A stretch of 43,313 nucleotides of DNA from a virus. A program made the position numbers and the translations under genes. Shown here piece after piece: positions 29,185-40,300 of the stretch (positions within the stretch are counted from its first letter, which is position 1; each line of letters begins with the position of its first letter). The stretch lies in the IMG/VR virus record IMGVR_UViG_3300034272_000564, positions 1 to 43,313 of that record. The stretch is one strand, 5' to 3'. The notes beneath the pieces are model-generated. The model was not told where the DNA came from and ran no database searches. It saw nothing but the letters and a program-made list of their open reading frames with translations.

Positions 29185-30141
29185 TTAGAATGCTATTCCT
29201 AATCTATATTCAATATCCATCTGTCTGCCGATTGATTTAGTAATTGGATTTGCAATTACAGATCTACTAATTAATCCATAATCTGATCTGAATGAATCTT
29301 CGTCATTAAGCCTTACGCCATCAAATAAAACATTGCATGCGCCAGACGACTTTGCTTTAACCCCAACCGATATCTTTATTATCGATGAGCTATCTGGGGA
29401 ACCAGATTCAAATCCGCTAGAGTACAGGTTGTTTAGTGTTAATGACTTTAACTTGTTTCCAATAGACAAATCTCCAGAATATCTAATCTCATAATAGTCT
29501 GTAGACGAACTGTACAGTCTAACAAAAACATAGTCTAAGTTTAAATCGTTTTGCACGTAAGCAAATGTTAAGCTGTCATTTTGACTATATCCAGTAATAT
29601 CTAAACTTATGTTAGCGGAATATTGATTTGTGGTAGAGGGAGTTGCAGAGATTGATAAGTTATTAGAGCCAAACCTTGGTGTTGGAGATATAACTGCAGT
29701 TGAGTATGATCCGTCATCTAAAGTCCACTGTTGGTAGTCAGAAAAATTAGTAATAGATCTACTTGAATAATCGGTTGCTCCCAAAGTAACACTTGGATAA
29801 AGGCCAACTTCAGATATAATTCCAGAAACATCTACGGGCAAAGTTGCTCTATAAACAACGCCATAAGTGCTAAGTCCAGTAGTTGCACTTGTCTGTATGT
29901 CTACGCTTGAAAGATTTACCTGTGCTCTATAAAATTCAAAATCTAGGCCAGTGTTGTTTTCGGATGCGGTACTTGAACCTATTCCAATTGCTATGTCTTT
30001 ATCTTTTACAAAAGACTGGCCAGCTAGATATTGTGTTAAGTATCTTTTCCCAAATTTAGTTAAAATATTTTTAGATTTATATATTTCTTTTCCATCTTGG
30101 ATAAAAACATAGTGTCCTGATAAACAAATATTAGATTCCAT
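29185..30141 (-). CDS. Minor tail / tail-tip protein
   Basis: The 318-residue protein is beta-rich. It starts CLSGHYVFIQDGKEIYKSKN (like baseplate/tail-fiber hub domains that carry a loaded N-terminal sheet), followed by ITKFGKRYL-like LTKFGKRYLTQYLAG and IAIGIGSSTASENNTGLDFEF, then a lectin- or jelly-roll-like second half. The location between the hub and the fiber gene suggests it links them. There is no catalytic motif. Confidence 0.65.
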   Translation of the reverse strand: MESNICLSGHYVFIQDGKEIYKSKNILTKFGKRYLTQYLAGQSFVKDKDIAIGIGSSTASENNTGLDFEFYRAQVNLSSVDIQTSATTGLSTYGVVYRATLPVDVSGIISEVGLYPSVTLGATDYSSRSITNFSDYQQWTLDDGSYSTAVISPTPRFGSNNLSISATPSTTNQYSANISLDITGYSQNDSLTFAYVQNDLNLDYVFVRLYSSSTDYYEIRYSGDLSIGNKLKSLTLNNLYSSGFESGSPDSSSIIKISVGVKAKSSGACNVLFDGVRLNDEDSFRSDYGLISRSVIANPITKSIGRQMDIEYRLGIAF

Positions 30142-30481
30142 ATCCCATAACTCCTATCACTTCTGATCCAACATGATTTTTAACATTAAATTTAAATTCA
30201 ACAAATTGATTTTTATTTCCGTCCGTTATCAAAGTCTTGCTTATCAGCTTAATATCTTCTAAGTTGGGGGCCTCTAGCCCTTCTTCTGTTTCTACAACAA
30301 CCTCTACGTCAGAGTCCGACTCTTCTCCTGATATAGAACTTATTTCAGATTGCGTAAGTGTAGAGGGGTCTACAATTATATACAAGTCTGGGTTGAGCAC
30401 ATCTATGAGCTTGTCTCCTGGAAAAAGCAAAAGCTTTTTTGATTTAGGGGCTCTTGAGGCTGGTTGTTTTTGATTACTCAT
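30131..30481 (-). CDS. Small tail-operon protein, unknown function
   Basis: The 116-residue protein has a basic start (MSNQKQPASRAPKSKKLLLFPGDKLIDVL), a highly acidic linker (SGEESDSDVEVVVETEEGLE) and a short beta-rich end (FVEFKFNVKNHVGSEVIGVMGYGI). Its ATG lies six bases after TGG-TAGAAT, so it could be leaderless. It overlaps the next gene by 11 bases. I do not recognise it. Confidence 0.7.
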   Translation of the reverse strand: MSNQKQPASRAPKSKKLLLFPGDKLIDVLNPDLYIIVDPSTLTQSEISSISGEESDSDVEVVVETEEGLEAPNLEDIKLISKTLITDGNKNQFVEFKFNVKNHVGSEVIGVMGYGI

Positions 30482-30487
30482 ATTAAC

Positions 30488-30496
30488 ATTCTACCA
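30488..30496 (-). promoter_or_regulatory. Extended -10 promoter (leaderless) within the tail operon
   Basis: TGG-TAGAAT (30496-30488) fills most of a 17-base gap and ends six bases before the ATG at 30481, the same spacing as at 6315 and 10975. Confidence 0.45.
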
Positions 30497-30498
30497 TT

Positions 30499-33400
30499 TC
30501 ATCCAGTATAAATCGATCTACAGGTCAGTCTTGTTACTGGGGGGCTAATATCGTCGTAGTTATTTTCTACCTCTAATACCACATACTTTCCTGCTGAATA
30601 TGGCGGGGTTACGTCTTCAGAAGAATATAGCTGATTTGCTGGGTAAGATATTTCAACCACATCTCCAATTTGAATTAAAGGGTTTATAAATGTTTCTAGG
30701 CTTACAACTCTTTGTTGTTTTGACCACTGTTCCGTAATCCATTTAGAAAGAGCAATTGCTTCCGATTCTTTTTGTATCCAAAGTGAATCAAAGGCTATTT
30801 CTTCAGATCGATCTTCGTCTGTTAAACTAGGGTCAATATATTCAAATGCGTCTGAGGGGGTTATTTGATTTCCAACTATTACAAAAGATTTTTCTTGACC
30901 ATTAGATAGGCTAGTAAAAGTTCCAGTATTGTTCATAACAAAAACGTCCATTGTAAATGGGTCTAACGAAGACCCCACAAGAGTGACATCATTATTTTGT
31001 ACAATGACGGGATAAAGGGGGTAGCCTGGGGAGTTTGTATATCTTCCAGTAATTCTTTTTAATTCTCTTGCTACTGGACCAAACTCTCTAAGCCACACAT
31101 CTGTAACAGCTTTGTCATTTTTATTAAATATAAAATCACTAAATGTTTTTACCATCGCAGAGTTAGTTGAAAGAAATCCAGCGTATGCATCAAAAGAAGA
31201 TGTTGATCCAAATTCTTCTTTTGTAAGACTAGCTGTGTAGACATAGTCGAACGATGTTACTCCCTGCAAAGAAGCTATGCCAATTTTATTTGTTAGCGGT
31301 ATTGGTGATGTATCCGTAATTCCAACTATTTTTCCGTTTAAAGATATTTTAAAAACTCTATTTTCTTCAGAACCATTCATTATTGTAAGACCTTTAATTT
31401 CAACTTTATACAAGTCTCCACCATTGATATTTGTAACTATGCTTCCATCTTCATCTTTTTGGCTTGTTGTCATTGCAACTGGCTTGCCGTCTACAATTTT
31501 ATAAAAATTTACATCCCTATATGTCTTATCCCCATTACTATTTTGAGTGGTAGATATAGAAAGCAGATATCCGCTTGTATTGTTTGCATTTAATGAAAAA
31601 GCTATTCCAGCGGTTGTCATTTGATTTCCAGTAACCTGTTTTGTTGTTTTATCTACTATGAGTGGAAAGTACATGTTGGTTCCTATAACAAACGCTTTAT
31701 CAGAGCTTGAATTATATTGAGCCTCTGTAGTTGCTATTTTATATAAAGTGTTTGGAACATATTTATCTGTGGCTGGGTCGTTGGGGTCGCTTGGAGGAAC
31801 GTATGTCACATCGTTGGCAAATATTGTTGCCATTGATCTAGAAACTCCCTCGTATAACATTTTTTGACCGTCTGAGCCTTTTGGGTCATAGGCTGGAATA
31901 CTTGTAGTTAGCATTGAACCTGGACTTGATGTAAAATTACCTGTTGCAGAATTCCATTCAAGCTGGGTCCACCCGTCTTGTGAATTTCCAAGAATGTGTG
32001 TCATGTCTTTATCTAGCATAGATTGAGTGTAGGAGGAGCTAATCGGACCCAATACGTTGAATGCATTTCTAGTTTTAATTCTATAGTTGTTAGTTGCTTT
32101 AAATGAAGATGGCTTAGAGAGCCCTTGGTATTTTGCAACATCAGAATCAGAAGTCATCCATTTATATTTTATTGTTCCAGTATCTACTTCAGAATAGCTA
32201 TACTCTATTGCATCATATTCTATAATTTCTTTTTCAATTACAAGATATCCGCTAAAACTGTACTGAACAGTATTATACCCGCTTGTAATAACTGGTTCGC
32301 AGGACACAACTCCTTTTGCCGCAACCTCACCAGAATTATTTGTATATGATGGCTGTACGGGCAATACATCATTAACCAATGCCGATGCCCCAAGCGTAAT
32401 GACTGGTGCGTCGTAAAGATTTTCTCCAGTACCTCTATAAGAGCTGACAAGCTGAGGAGTATATATTATTTTTACAGCTTTTACTGATGGTACATTTTCA
32501 ATAGACAGGCTAGATATGTTTGCAAGTTTTGTGCCAATATTTCTGTCTCTAAGCTTTATGTTTGTAACCTTATCTTTTTTAAATATGTAGTCTCTTGGAT
32601 AAAACTGTAGAGTATCGTGCTCATCAAAAGTAGCTATCATTTGTGTGTCTTTGCATAAATCTTGTATGTGATCCCACACTGTTTTAGTCTGATCAGTGTA
32701 CCAATGATATGGAGATATTACTGTTGTGTCTGAAGTTGTAAGATTAAAGTTATAGTTGGTAAATCCAACAGAGTCTAGCAGCCTTCTAATAATAGCAACC
32801 GAAGTCATGTTATCACAAACAATATCTGGTGGCTTTATGTACTGCAGCTCTTTTGCTCCATCTAATGCGGTTATACTAACTTCACCAAATTCACTTACAG
32901 AAAAAGATTCAACATAAAACTTTCCTAGTTTTATTTTTTCTGTTCCTATTACCACGAATGGATTTAATACGGAATCTTTGTATAAGTTTATTTTATTTTT
33001 ATTAAAAGGAGCTGTTTTGTCATAATATTCATATGCCCTATCATATCCATTCATTTCTAAGTAAACAGAGTTTGACGTAACATTTCCTACAGGAACTATA
33101 CCAGAAATATCATCTGAGGCTGATTTGTTTACTGTCATTGATACTAGCCTATTAGTAATATCAATTACATACCTTGGAGATATTTCTATTACACCTACAT
33201 ATCCGCCAGATGTATCTAAAGACGAGATTTCAATTTTTACTGCGCTAATATTAATACCTGCTGAAGGTTCTGTAAATTCGGTTGTACTCCAGGAGCTTCC
33301 ATTGTAATATAAATTAACAACACCATTGTCTGGGACAGGAATATTTGTAGCAATTGTGGTTTCTGTTCCAGTAAGTCCTATTGTTTTTACTGTCCAATTT

Positions 33401-33897
33401 ACTGGCTTTGAGTGTGATGTTTCAAATTTAACAACTATTTTATTTGTTACTGCAGTTTTTGCAGCAGGATATGAAGCTGTCAATATACAATTAGATAAAG
33501 ATGTTCCAGTTGCCACTGGGGTGACCCAGTACTTATAAATCATTTTTGAACCTGAAAAATATAATCTAGATGTAAAGTTGGCGGCTGTTTTATATTTATC
33601 AATAACTCCAGACGCTGCATCTTTGGTTAGACTTGGATCTCCTGCAATCATATATTTAATGCCTGCAAGTTTTGGGCGACGTGGATCAATAATAGATGTT
33701 ATTGGGAATAGTTTTTCAAATGGCTTATAGGTATATCCGTCAACTGTTTTTGTTGCAGTCTTGACTCCTTCAGGGGCGTCTATACTAACGCCAGAAATTA
33801 AAGAGTTCATGTTATATTCAATCCAGCATCCATTTGTAATAGGCAAGGATTGTGCTTGTTCTAGTAAGTTAATTGTACTTTGTGTGGCAGATAACAT
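30499..33897 (-). CDS. Large tail hub / tail-associated (Tal-like) protein
   Basis: From ATG at 33897 the product has 1132 residues; the upstream Met at 33930 is rejected because the start overlaps the previous stop exactly (TAATG). It is the second gene after the tape measure, the usual place for Tal/hub proteins. The N-terminus (SATQSTINLLEQAQSLPITNGCWIEYNMN) and the segment around VCDNMTSVAIIRRLLDSVGFTNYNF resemble the gp27-like hub part of tail-tip proteins, and the C-terminus (WITEQWSKQQRVVSLETFINPLIQIGDVVEI) is typical of phage late-control/hub folds. The middle is a long beta-rich insertion, possibly carbohydrate binding. It probably forms the tail tip and contacts the cell. Confidence 0.8.
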   Translation of the reverse strand: MLSATQSTINLLEQAQSLPITNGCWIEYNMNSLISGVSIDAPEGVKTATKTVDGYTYKPFEKLFPITSIIDPRRPKLAGIKYMIAGDPSLTKDAASGVIDKYKTAANFTSRLYFSGSKMIYKYWVTPVATGTSLSNCILTASYPAAKTAVTNKIVVKFETSHSKPVNWTVKTIGLTGTETTIATNIPVPDNGVVNLYYNGSSWSTTEFTEPSAGINISAVKIEISSLDTSGGYVGVIEISPRYVIDITNRLVSMTVNKSASDDISGIVPVGNVTSNSVYLEMNGYDRAYEYYDKTAPFNKNKINLYKDSVLNPFVVIGTEKIKLGKFYVESFSVSEFGEVSITALDGAKELQYIKPPDIVCDNMTSVAIIRRLLDSVGFTNYNFNLTTSDTTVISPYHWYTDQTKTVWDHIQDLCKDTQMIATFDEHDTLQFYPRDYIFKKDKVTNIKLRDRNIGTKLANISSLSIENVPSVKAVKIIYTPQLVSSYRGTGENLYDAPVITLGASALVNDVLPVQPSYTNNSGEVAAKGVVSCEPVITSGYNTVQYSFSGYLVIEKEIIEYDAIEYSYSEVDTGTIKYKWMTSDSDVAKYQGLSKPSSFKATNNYRIKTRNAFNVLGPISSSYTQSMLDKDMTHILGNSQDGWTQLEWNSATGNFTSSPGSMLTTSIPAYDPKGSDGQKMLYEGVSRSMATIFANDVTYVPPSDPNDPATDKYVPNTLYKIATTEAQYNSSSDKAFVIGTNMYFPLIVDKTTKQVTGNQMTTAGIAFSLNANNTSGYLLSISTTQNSNGDKTYRDVNFYKIVDGKPVAMTTSQKDEDGSIVTNINGGDLYKVEIKGLTIMNGSEENRVFKISLNGKIVGITDTSPIPLTNKIGIASLQGVTSFDYVYTASLTKEEFGSTSSFDAYAGFLSTNSAMVKTFSDFIFNKNDKAVTDVWLREFGPVARELKRITGRYTNSPGYPLYPVIVQNNDVTLVGSSLDPFTMDVFVMNNTGTFTSLSNGQEKSFVIVGNQITPSDAFEYIDPSLTDEDRSEEIAFDSLWIQKESEAIALSKWITEQWSKQQRVVSLETFINPLIQIGDVVEISYPANQLYSSEDVTPPYSAGKYVVLEVENNYDDISPPVTRLTCRSIYTG

Positions 33898-34358
33898 TAT
33901 ACTTCTTCCAGGCCTATAGATACATCCCAAAACTCTTGTGGTGCGTCAGCAGAATTTTCTTTTACATTTCTTTTGATAATAGTAAATGAACATGAAGTAA
34001 AAGACATTAAAAGGATTTCGTCTCTAGCTACATTATTATTATATGATATTTTTACCTTAAATGTGTTTTTACCTTTTTCTCCAGAATAAAAATCTTTAAT
34101 TGATTTTGCTCCGTATCCCCCGTCTACCGTAGATGCATCATTTGTTGGCAACATGCTCCAGCTAGTGCTAATAGATCTTTTATCAGCAATGTGCACTTTC
34201 CTTAAGGCTCCACCAGACATTCTTTGTGTCTTTTCAATTCTTTCAATATTTATAGAAATAGGAGACCTGTTGTGTTCAGATAGTTTTTGCCATGAAGGAG
34301 TGTCCGTGCTAGAGATATCTAAATACAGGGCTGAGCCTACTGGTAAAGTTAATGTCAT
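33897..34358 (-). CDS. Distal tail (Dit-like) protein
   Basis: The 153-residue protein sits right after the tape measure (ATGA overlap) and before the hub, the standard Dit position. It has PVGSALYLDISSTDTPSW and SEHNRSPISINIERIEKTQRMSGG, a beta-rich start typical of tail-tube-like adaptors, and RKVHIADKRSISTSWSMLP. The family assignment rests mostly on synteny. Confidence 0.6.
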   Translation of the reverse strand: MTLTLPVGSALYLDISSTDTPSWQKLSEHNRSPISINIERIEKTQRMSGGALRKVHIADKRSISTSWSMLPTNDASTVDGGYGAKSIKDFYSGEKGKNTFKVKISYNNNVARDEILLMSFTSCSFTIIKRNVKENSADAPQEFWDVSIGLEEV

Positions 34359-37300
34359 GTTTTAATACTCACATTCATTGGGTTTCCTACTATTTTAGCA
34401 TTTAGCTTAGCATCTTGTCCAATAGCTTGCTTAGTCATCGACACCACTTGTCTAACAAAGGCATCAGTGTTCATTCCTTCAGATGGATAAATGTTTTGTG
34501 TCAAATTTATAACACCAGTTGCAGAAGATTGATGTACTGGTTCCAGCATCTTAGATGCCTGCTTGACATCATATCTAGGTGTGGAGTATGGTATTTTAGC
34601 CATGTTAGGAATAATCATTCCTCCAAATGCCATTTCTGGTCCACGATCTCCAACGATTGTAGGAACCTTTGGATTAAGCTTCATTGTTCCGTACCCAGCT
34701 TTTTCAACTCTCATTGTTCTAAGGTATGCGTTATCCACTCCAGTAATTCTATACTTTTGATTACCTTGTGTAAATACACTTCCGACTGAAGAATCGATAC
34801 CTTGTGCTAGCAAAGACATTGAATCTATTGTCATTATTTGTTTTGCTGTGGAGCCTTTGCCAACCGTAACACTTTTAACTCCAGGGTTTGATGCTGTAGC
34901 TTTAAATACTGTATTTGCCGTTCCCTTTACATCCATCTTTTTATTATTAATGTAAATGTCTCCAGTCATAGACTTTACCTCAATACCCTTTGCAGACAAC
35001 CCTTTTGTAACCGCATCGTTTACTCCACCTAATAATCCAAGAGCTTGATCAGTTACATCTACTGGAGTAAGTCTGGCCTTAGGGTGTGTTGGCTGCTTAA
35101 CCTTAGGTATAAATCCAGGACGTGCTGTTTCTGCAACACCGACTAGCCCTGCTGCGTCTTGTCTTCCAGCATTAGGGTTTTCGTCAGTTCCAGTTTTTAA
35201 ATAATCTTTAAGCTCTTTACCTGCAGCAATTGCATTTATTGCTAGAGTGGTCATTGCCTTGTTGACATCATCAATCTTTTGTCTTTCTGTTGCAATTTTT
35301 TTATTTAGCTTGTCTAACTCTACTGCAGCAAGGGCGGCGTTGTCGCTAAGTTTTTGCTGTCCGTCATTAATTGATTGTATTCTAGCTTCTAGGGGAGCAT
35401 TTGTGCGCTTAAGCGCATCTTCAATTGCTTTCTTTTGAGCATTGTACTGCATTGTAGACTCTAGCTGCTTAACATCTAAACCAGCTTGCTGTGCGGTTGC
35501 TGTATCGCCTCTTGCTATAGCAGCATCGTATTCTATTTTCTTTTTAGCAATTTCATTAGCTAGATCGGATTCTTGTTTCGCTGCGTCAAGCGCTCTCAAC
35601 CTTGAATCTGCAAGCTTATTGTTAGCATCTATTTGCTTTTGTAAATTCTTAAGTTGCTCTCTAGTATTTATTTGCGCCTTAACGCTTTGACCTTTAGCTG
35701 CATTTTCTAAAACCTTTTGTTGATCTGTTAACCTCTTTAAATTTGCATAATTTTCTTTTAAGAACCCACCCTTGTTTGCTGCGGTTATAGATTGAGATAC
35801 GGCATCTGCTACTTTTGAAAGAGTGCTTACAGCCTCTGCTCCTAGTTTTGAAAGGTCTCCAGTAAAACCCTTAGCAGCAAGATTCATTTTTTCAAATAAG
35901 CTGACAACTGTGTCTGCAGGGTTTATAATCTTTTTTAGCTCTGGATTTTGCTTAATCATTTCTTCTCTAGTTTTTGCAGTTAAAACAGCTCTAGAGGATT
36001 CTAGTTTATTTAGTTTATTAAGCATAGCTTCTTGCGCTTGATATTGAGTTAATGCTTTTGTATTGCCAGTTTTATCTGCTTTAGCAGCTTTTTTACTTTG
36101 CTCAACCATATCTAAAATTCCAGCATCTATAGCATTTAGACCTGTACTTACTGCTTGAGCCCCTTCACGACCACCTTCTGCTGAGGCAGGGACGTAGTTG
36201 TCTATTGCGGCAACTGCTGCGTCTTGTCCAGTTTTAATATTTCTAAATGCACGATTGCCTACAGTAAAAGCTCCAGCTTTTTCTGCTTGATCTGACATCT
36301 TAAACATTGCAAATATTTTTTTACTTGCTTCATCTGCTGACAATCCAGCAGCCATTAATGCAGTTTTTATATCTATTGCTACTTGTGGAAGATCGGACGC
36401 TTTAGATTGATTAATTAATTTAATCTGATCAGAGTATACTTCGGTAACCTCTTTTTTAAGTTTCTTATACTCTTGAATTGTCATAGATATTGGCATACCA
36501 GAATCTTGCATGCTTTCGTAAAGCAACTGATTTCTTTCTCTTATTGCCTCTATGTTTTTAACTGTGTCTGCAAGTTTTGAATTGTAATCAGTAAACTTAA
36601 GTCCTGCTTTTTTGGCAGCTTCTTCTGTTAATCCGTATTGGGTTATTCCGACTCTTAAGTGTTCATTATGATCTTTTATTCTTCTATTAATAATAGCAAA
36701 TGTTGTAGCAGCTATTGCAACTCCAACATTTAATCTAGTAACAGCCATTCTTGCCATTGCGCCAAATCTAGCAAGTTTACTTGTGCTATTGGCAGCAGCT
36801 TCAAGTTTTGCTCCGTAAGCAGTTAAAGCTCTTGAATTACCTGGGTGTGCACCGACGATAGGAAGCTGTTCTACTGCTCTAGTTGCTCCCATTGGTGCTC
36901 TCATCTTGCTCATAGAAGCTATTGGAGTCTTTGCTCCACCGCCACCCATGCCCATAGCACCCATACCAAGCATTGAGCCTAGCATTCCGCCCATCATGTC
37001 TCCTCCAGGAAGTCCTGTCATCTTACCTAATGCTGAGCCACCTTGGAATCCGAGTAGCTGCATAATCATCATCTTAATGAATCCACCAGCGTTATATCCT
37101 TGAGGTATAGGGGTTTGATTAGGAACAATTCCACCAGCATTCTTTGGAACAAATATTTCTGGTCCCTTTTCTCCTACAAGATATGGCTTGCCAGCGTTTA
37201 CTGGTCCACCCATTTCTCTTGGCTGTATTTCAAATATTAATTTCTTTAATGCTTCTGTCATTGGAGTATCTTTTTTAGAATCCCAATTCATATATTTCTT

Positions 37301-40300
37301 TCTTAATATATCTTTATCAATAGGAGAAAGCTGTTTAACTATGCTTCTGTCTGATATTAGATTGCTTGCAGCCATTCTAATAACAGCATCAAGTGAGTCT
37401 GGCTCTAGGCCATTCTTTAATGTGCCATCAGGCATCTTAACATATCCATATGGCTTTTCTTTTGCTAATTCTGCAGCAAACTTATCATACAAATGTTTTT
37501 GTGTATTTTTTCTTAATCCGCTATTTGCAAAAAGCTTTTCTGCCATTTCAATTGAAAGAGAGTTTACTCCCCAAGGAGCTGACTCATACATGCTTGGCTT
37601 CGGTGCACCAGTTGGACCAAAGCCTGCCCCAATTCTGTGCATCGCTTTACCCTTAAGTACATTTCCAATCATTCCGCCAATATTAAATCCATTTGCCTGA
37701 GTTTTAAAATCGTTGTCAGAAAGACTTGCTGATAATCCTTTTTGTCTACGCTTTAGTTCATCAGCTGCAATCATCTTAGCAATAGCGGCAGGTGTCATTG
37801 TTTTTTCTGGCGCTATCTTTAATGAAGAATGAACTCCATGAAGATCTTGATAAGTTTGTCTTCTGGCTTCATCTAATCTATCAATCATTTTATTATAAAC
37901 AATTTTTTCTTCTGAGTTTAAGGTGAATGTTGATATGGTTTTCTTTAGCTGAGGAAGAGCCCTATTAATTTCTTCAAGCATGCGATCATTATATTGATCT
38001 GCTGTCATTCCTTGTGGAATATCTGCAGTAGACTCCGCAAAGAATTTCTTTGCGCCGCTTCCCTTTACACCCATTAAATTAACTAATGCTTGGTGTTTAA
38101 ACGAAGGAATGGTTGCAGAGTAATCTCTTGGACCTGACGCTGTTGCAAAAACTCCAGCGGGCCCAACGTCTGCAAGAATATTTCCAGAAAGATTGCCTCT
38201 TCCTAAATCTTTATCTCCACGTAATGCTGATGCAACTAATTGTCTAAAATATTGATCTTCGTCAAACTTACCATCTTGATTAGCTATAGCAGGATTGTAT
38301 TTAGACTCAAGAGCAAGTAATTTTCTTTTACCTGTTGGATCTGTTGGGTCTCTCATAACAACAACCTTTTGATTAGGGGTCTGTAGTCCATGCACTTCAC
38401 GGGCGATTTGTGTTGCTCTTATTTCAGCAAGAGCAGCCTTTTCATCTAGGACTGGCTTAACAAAAACCTTATCGCCACCCTTAGAATACAGCCCTCCAAT
38501 TCCAGCAACTGGGAAACTTCTACCAGAGGTTGGCTCTATCAGTTCATCATAACTAGTTACTGGAGATTTGCTAAATCTTGAATTTGATACTGCTTGGCTA
38601 GCTTTTTCCATTGCAGTTTTTGCTGCTCTTTGTGCCTCTACCTGTTTAATTGTTCTAGGCATTCCTAAGAACAGTCTACCGCCGCCAAATAATTTTTGTG
38701 CAAACTGGCCTGGGATTTGCCCGCCTTCATTTGCCGCAATTTCCTGTTTGATGGGAAGCTTTTGTCCTTTTGTTAAAAGCATTCTGAGCATCTTAGTAAT
38801 CATATGACCACGCTCAATAACTGGCATACGCTTTATAAGGTTTGATGCATTTCCGTAATTTAGTTGTTTTGCTAATACGTCTGAGATTCTTTGAGCTGAT
38901 TGTTGATACAGAGGAACTCTATCTACAAATTTACCAGCTGTCATTCTAGATAAATGATTAGTAAAGGTGTTAATTGTGCTTGATCCAGCTTGAGCTAGGT
39001 ACGCATTACCTCTAGTTCTATTGCTCCTTATTTTTCCGTCTTCTTCTGTAAAGAAATTTCTATCTTTGTCTAAATGCTCTGATGCATAATCAAAAGTTTT
39101 ATCTGGTCTAGTAAATGAGTTAATAACTTTTTGCATAGATACTTGATCTATGTCTGGTCTGGACATAAATGTAGAAATTAAACTCCTGGTCGGAAGAACT
39201 GCTCCAATTTGTGGTCTTCCCCCAGGCTTTAACTCAGAAGGCTTGTCTTTCCAAAGCAAATCTTTATATTTTGCCTTAGATACACTTCCATCTTTATTTG
39301 TTATACTTCTTCCCATGCCCTGCATGTCAATGAAGTCTTGCATTTTTCTTGCCTGTTCAATTCTTATTGAATTAAATAATTGTCTGTTTACTCTTCCAGT
39401 TTTTAAATCTTTTGATTTAGACAAAGCCTCTTCATAATCTCTTTTAGCCATTGAGATTGCTTCGTCTTCAGAAAAACCAATGTTATTAAGTACAGCTGAG
39501 TCATGTAAGATAACTCTATTCTTTAATGTTGAATCGTAGTTGCTATCGGCATTTCTTTCAAGCCATGCCTTTAAGCCTTCCATGAAATTTTGAGAAATTC
39601 CTCCGCCAATATTTCTACCCATTCCAGATGTATTTCCTGGTCCGCCATTCAAAGCATACATTAATGGCATATTGTTCTGTGCAATATTTGGTGGTATGAC
39701 TGCCTCACCAGGAGTAAGAACTACAGGAACTTGTCCCCCAGTATTTCTAAATACTGGTCTTCCTCCAAGAAGGTTTTCAATTACTGGCATGTTTGCTTCT
39801 GTTCCAGCTTTGTTAATTACAAATGCTCCAGCCTCGGCTGTTGTGTGGTATGTATCAGTGTTTCCAGTTCCTGGTACTATTCCACCCTTTGCAAACTTTG
39901 GCTTTGTTGTTTGAATGTTATACCCTGCACCTGATGTTCTTACTCCGCCAAGTGCTCTTGCAATTCTATCTGCTATTTCTTTTGTAGATCCTTTATGAAA
40001 CATCTCTTTCATATTTGATTTTCCAGTTGCTGGGTCTACTACAGGCTGTGATGTTAGTGGGACAGTTGTTAGATTTATAGTTCTGCCTTGACCAGCCGCT
40101 ATTTTTTGAGAAGTTTCGGCAAGCATTGCTTCAACTGTTGCATTTAATTGAATTACTTTTAATCTTGCCTCATCGGCTGTTATCTTACTTTGCTGAAGCT
40201 GTCTGACAATTAATGCCGTTTCTTGTGCAGCAAGTTCTGTAATTTCTGAAAATTCTGGTAGCAGGGCTTGATAAGAATCAGATAAGCTTGATGTAATTGT

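Noticed and set aside
36906-37103. Plus-strand Pro/Ile-rich open frame
   Set aside because: It is the complement of the Gly/Met-rich segment of the tape measure protein.
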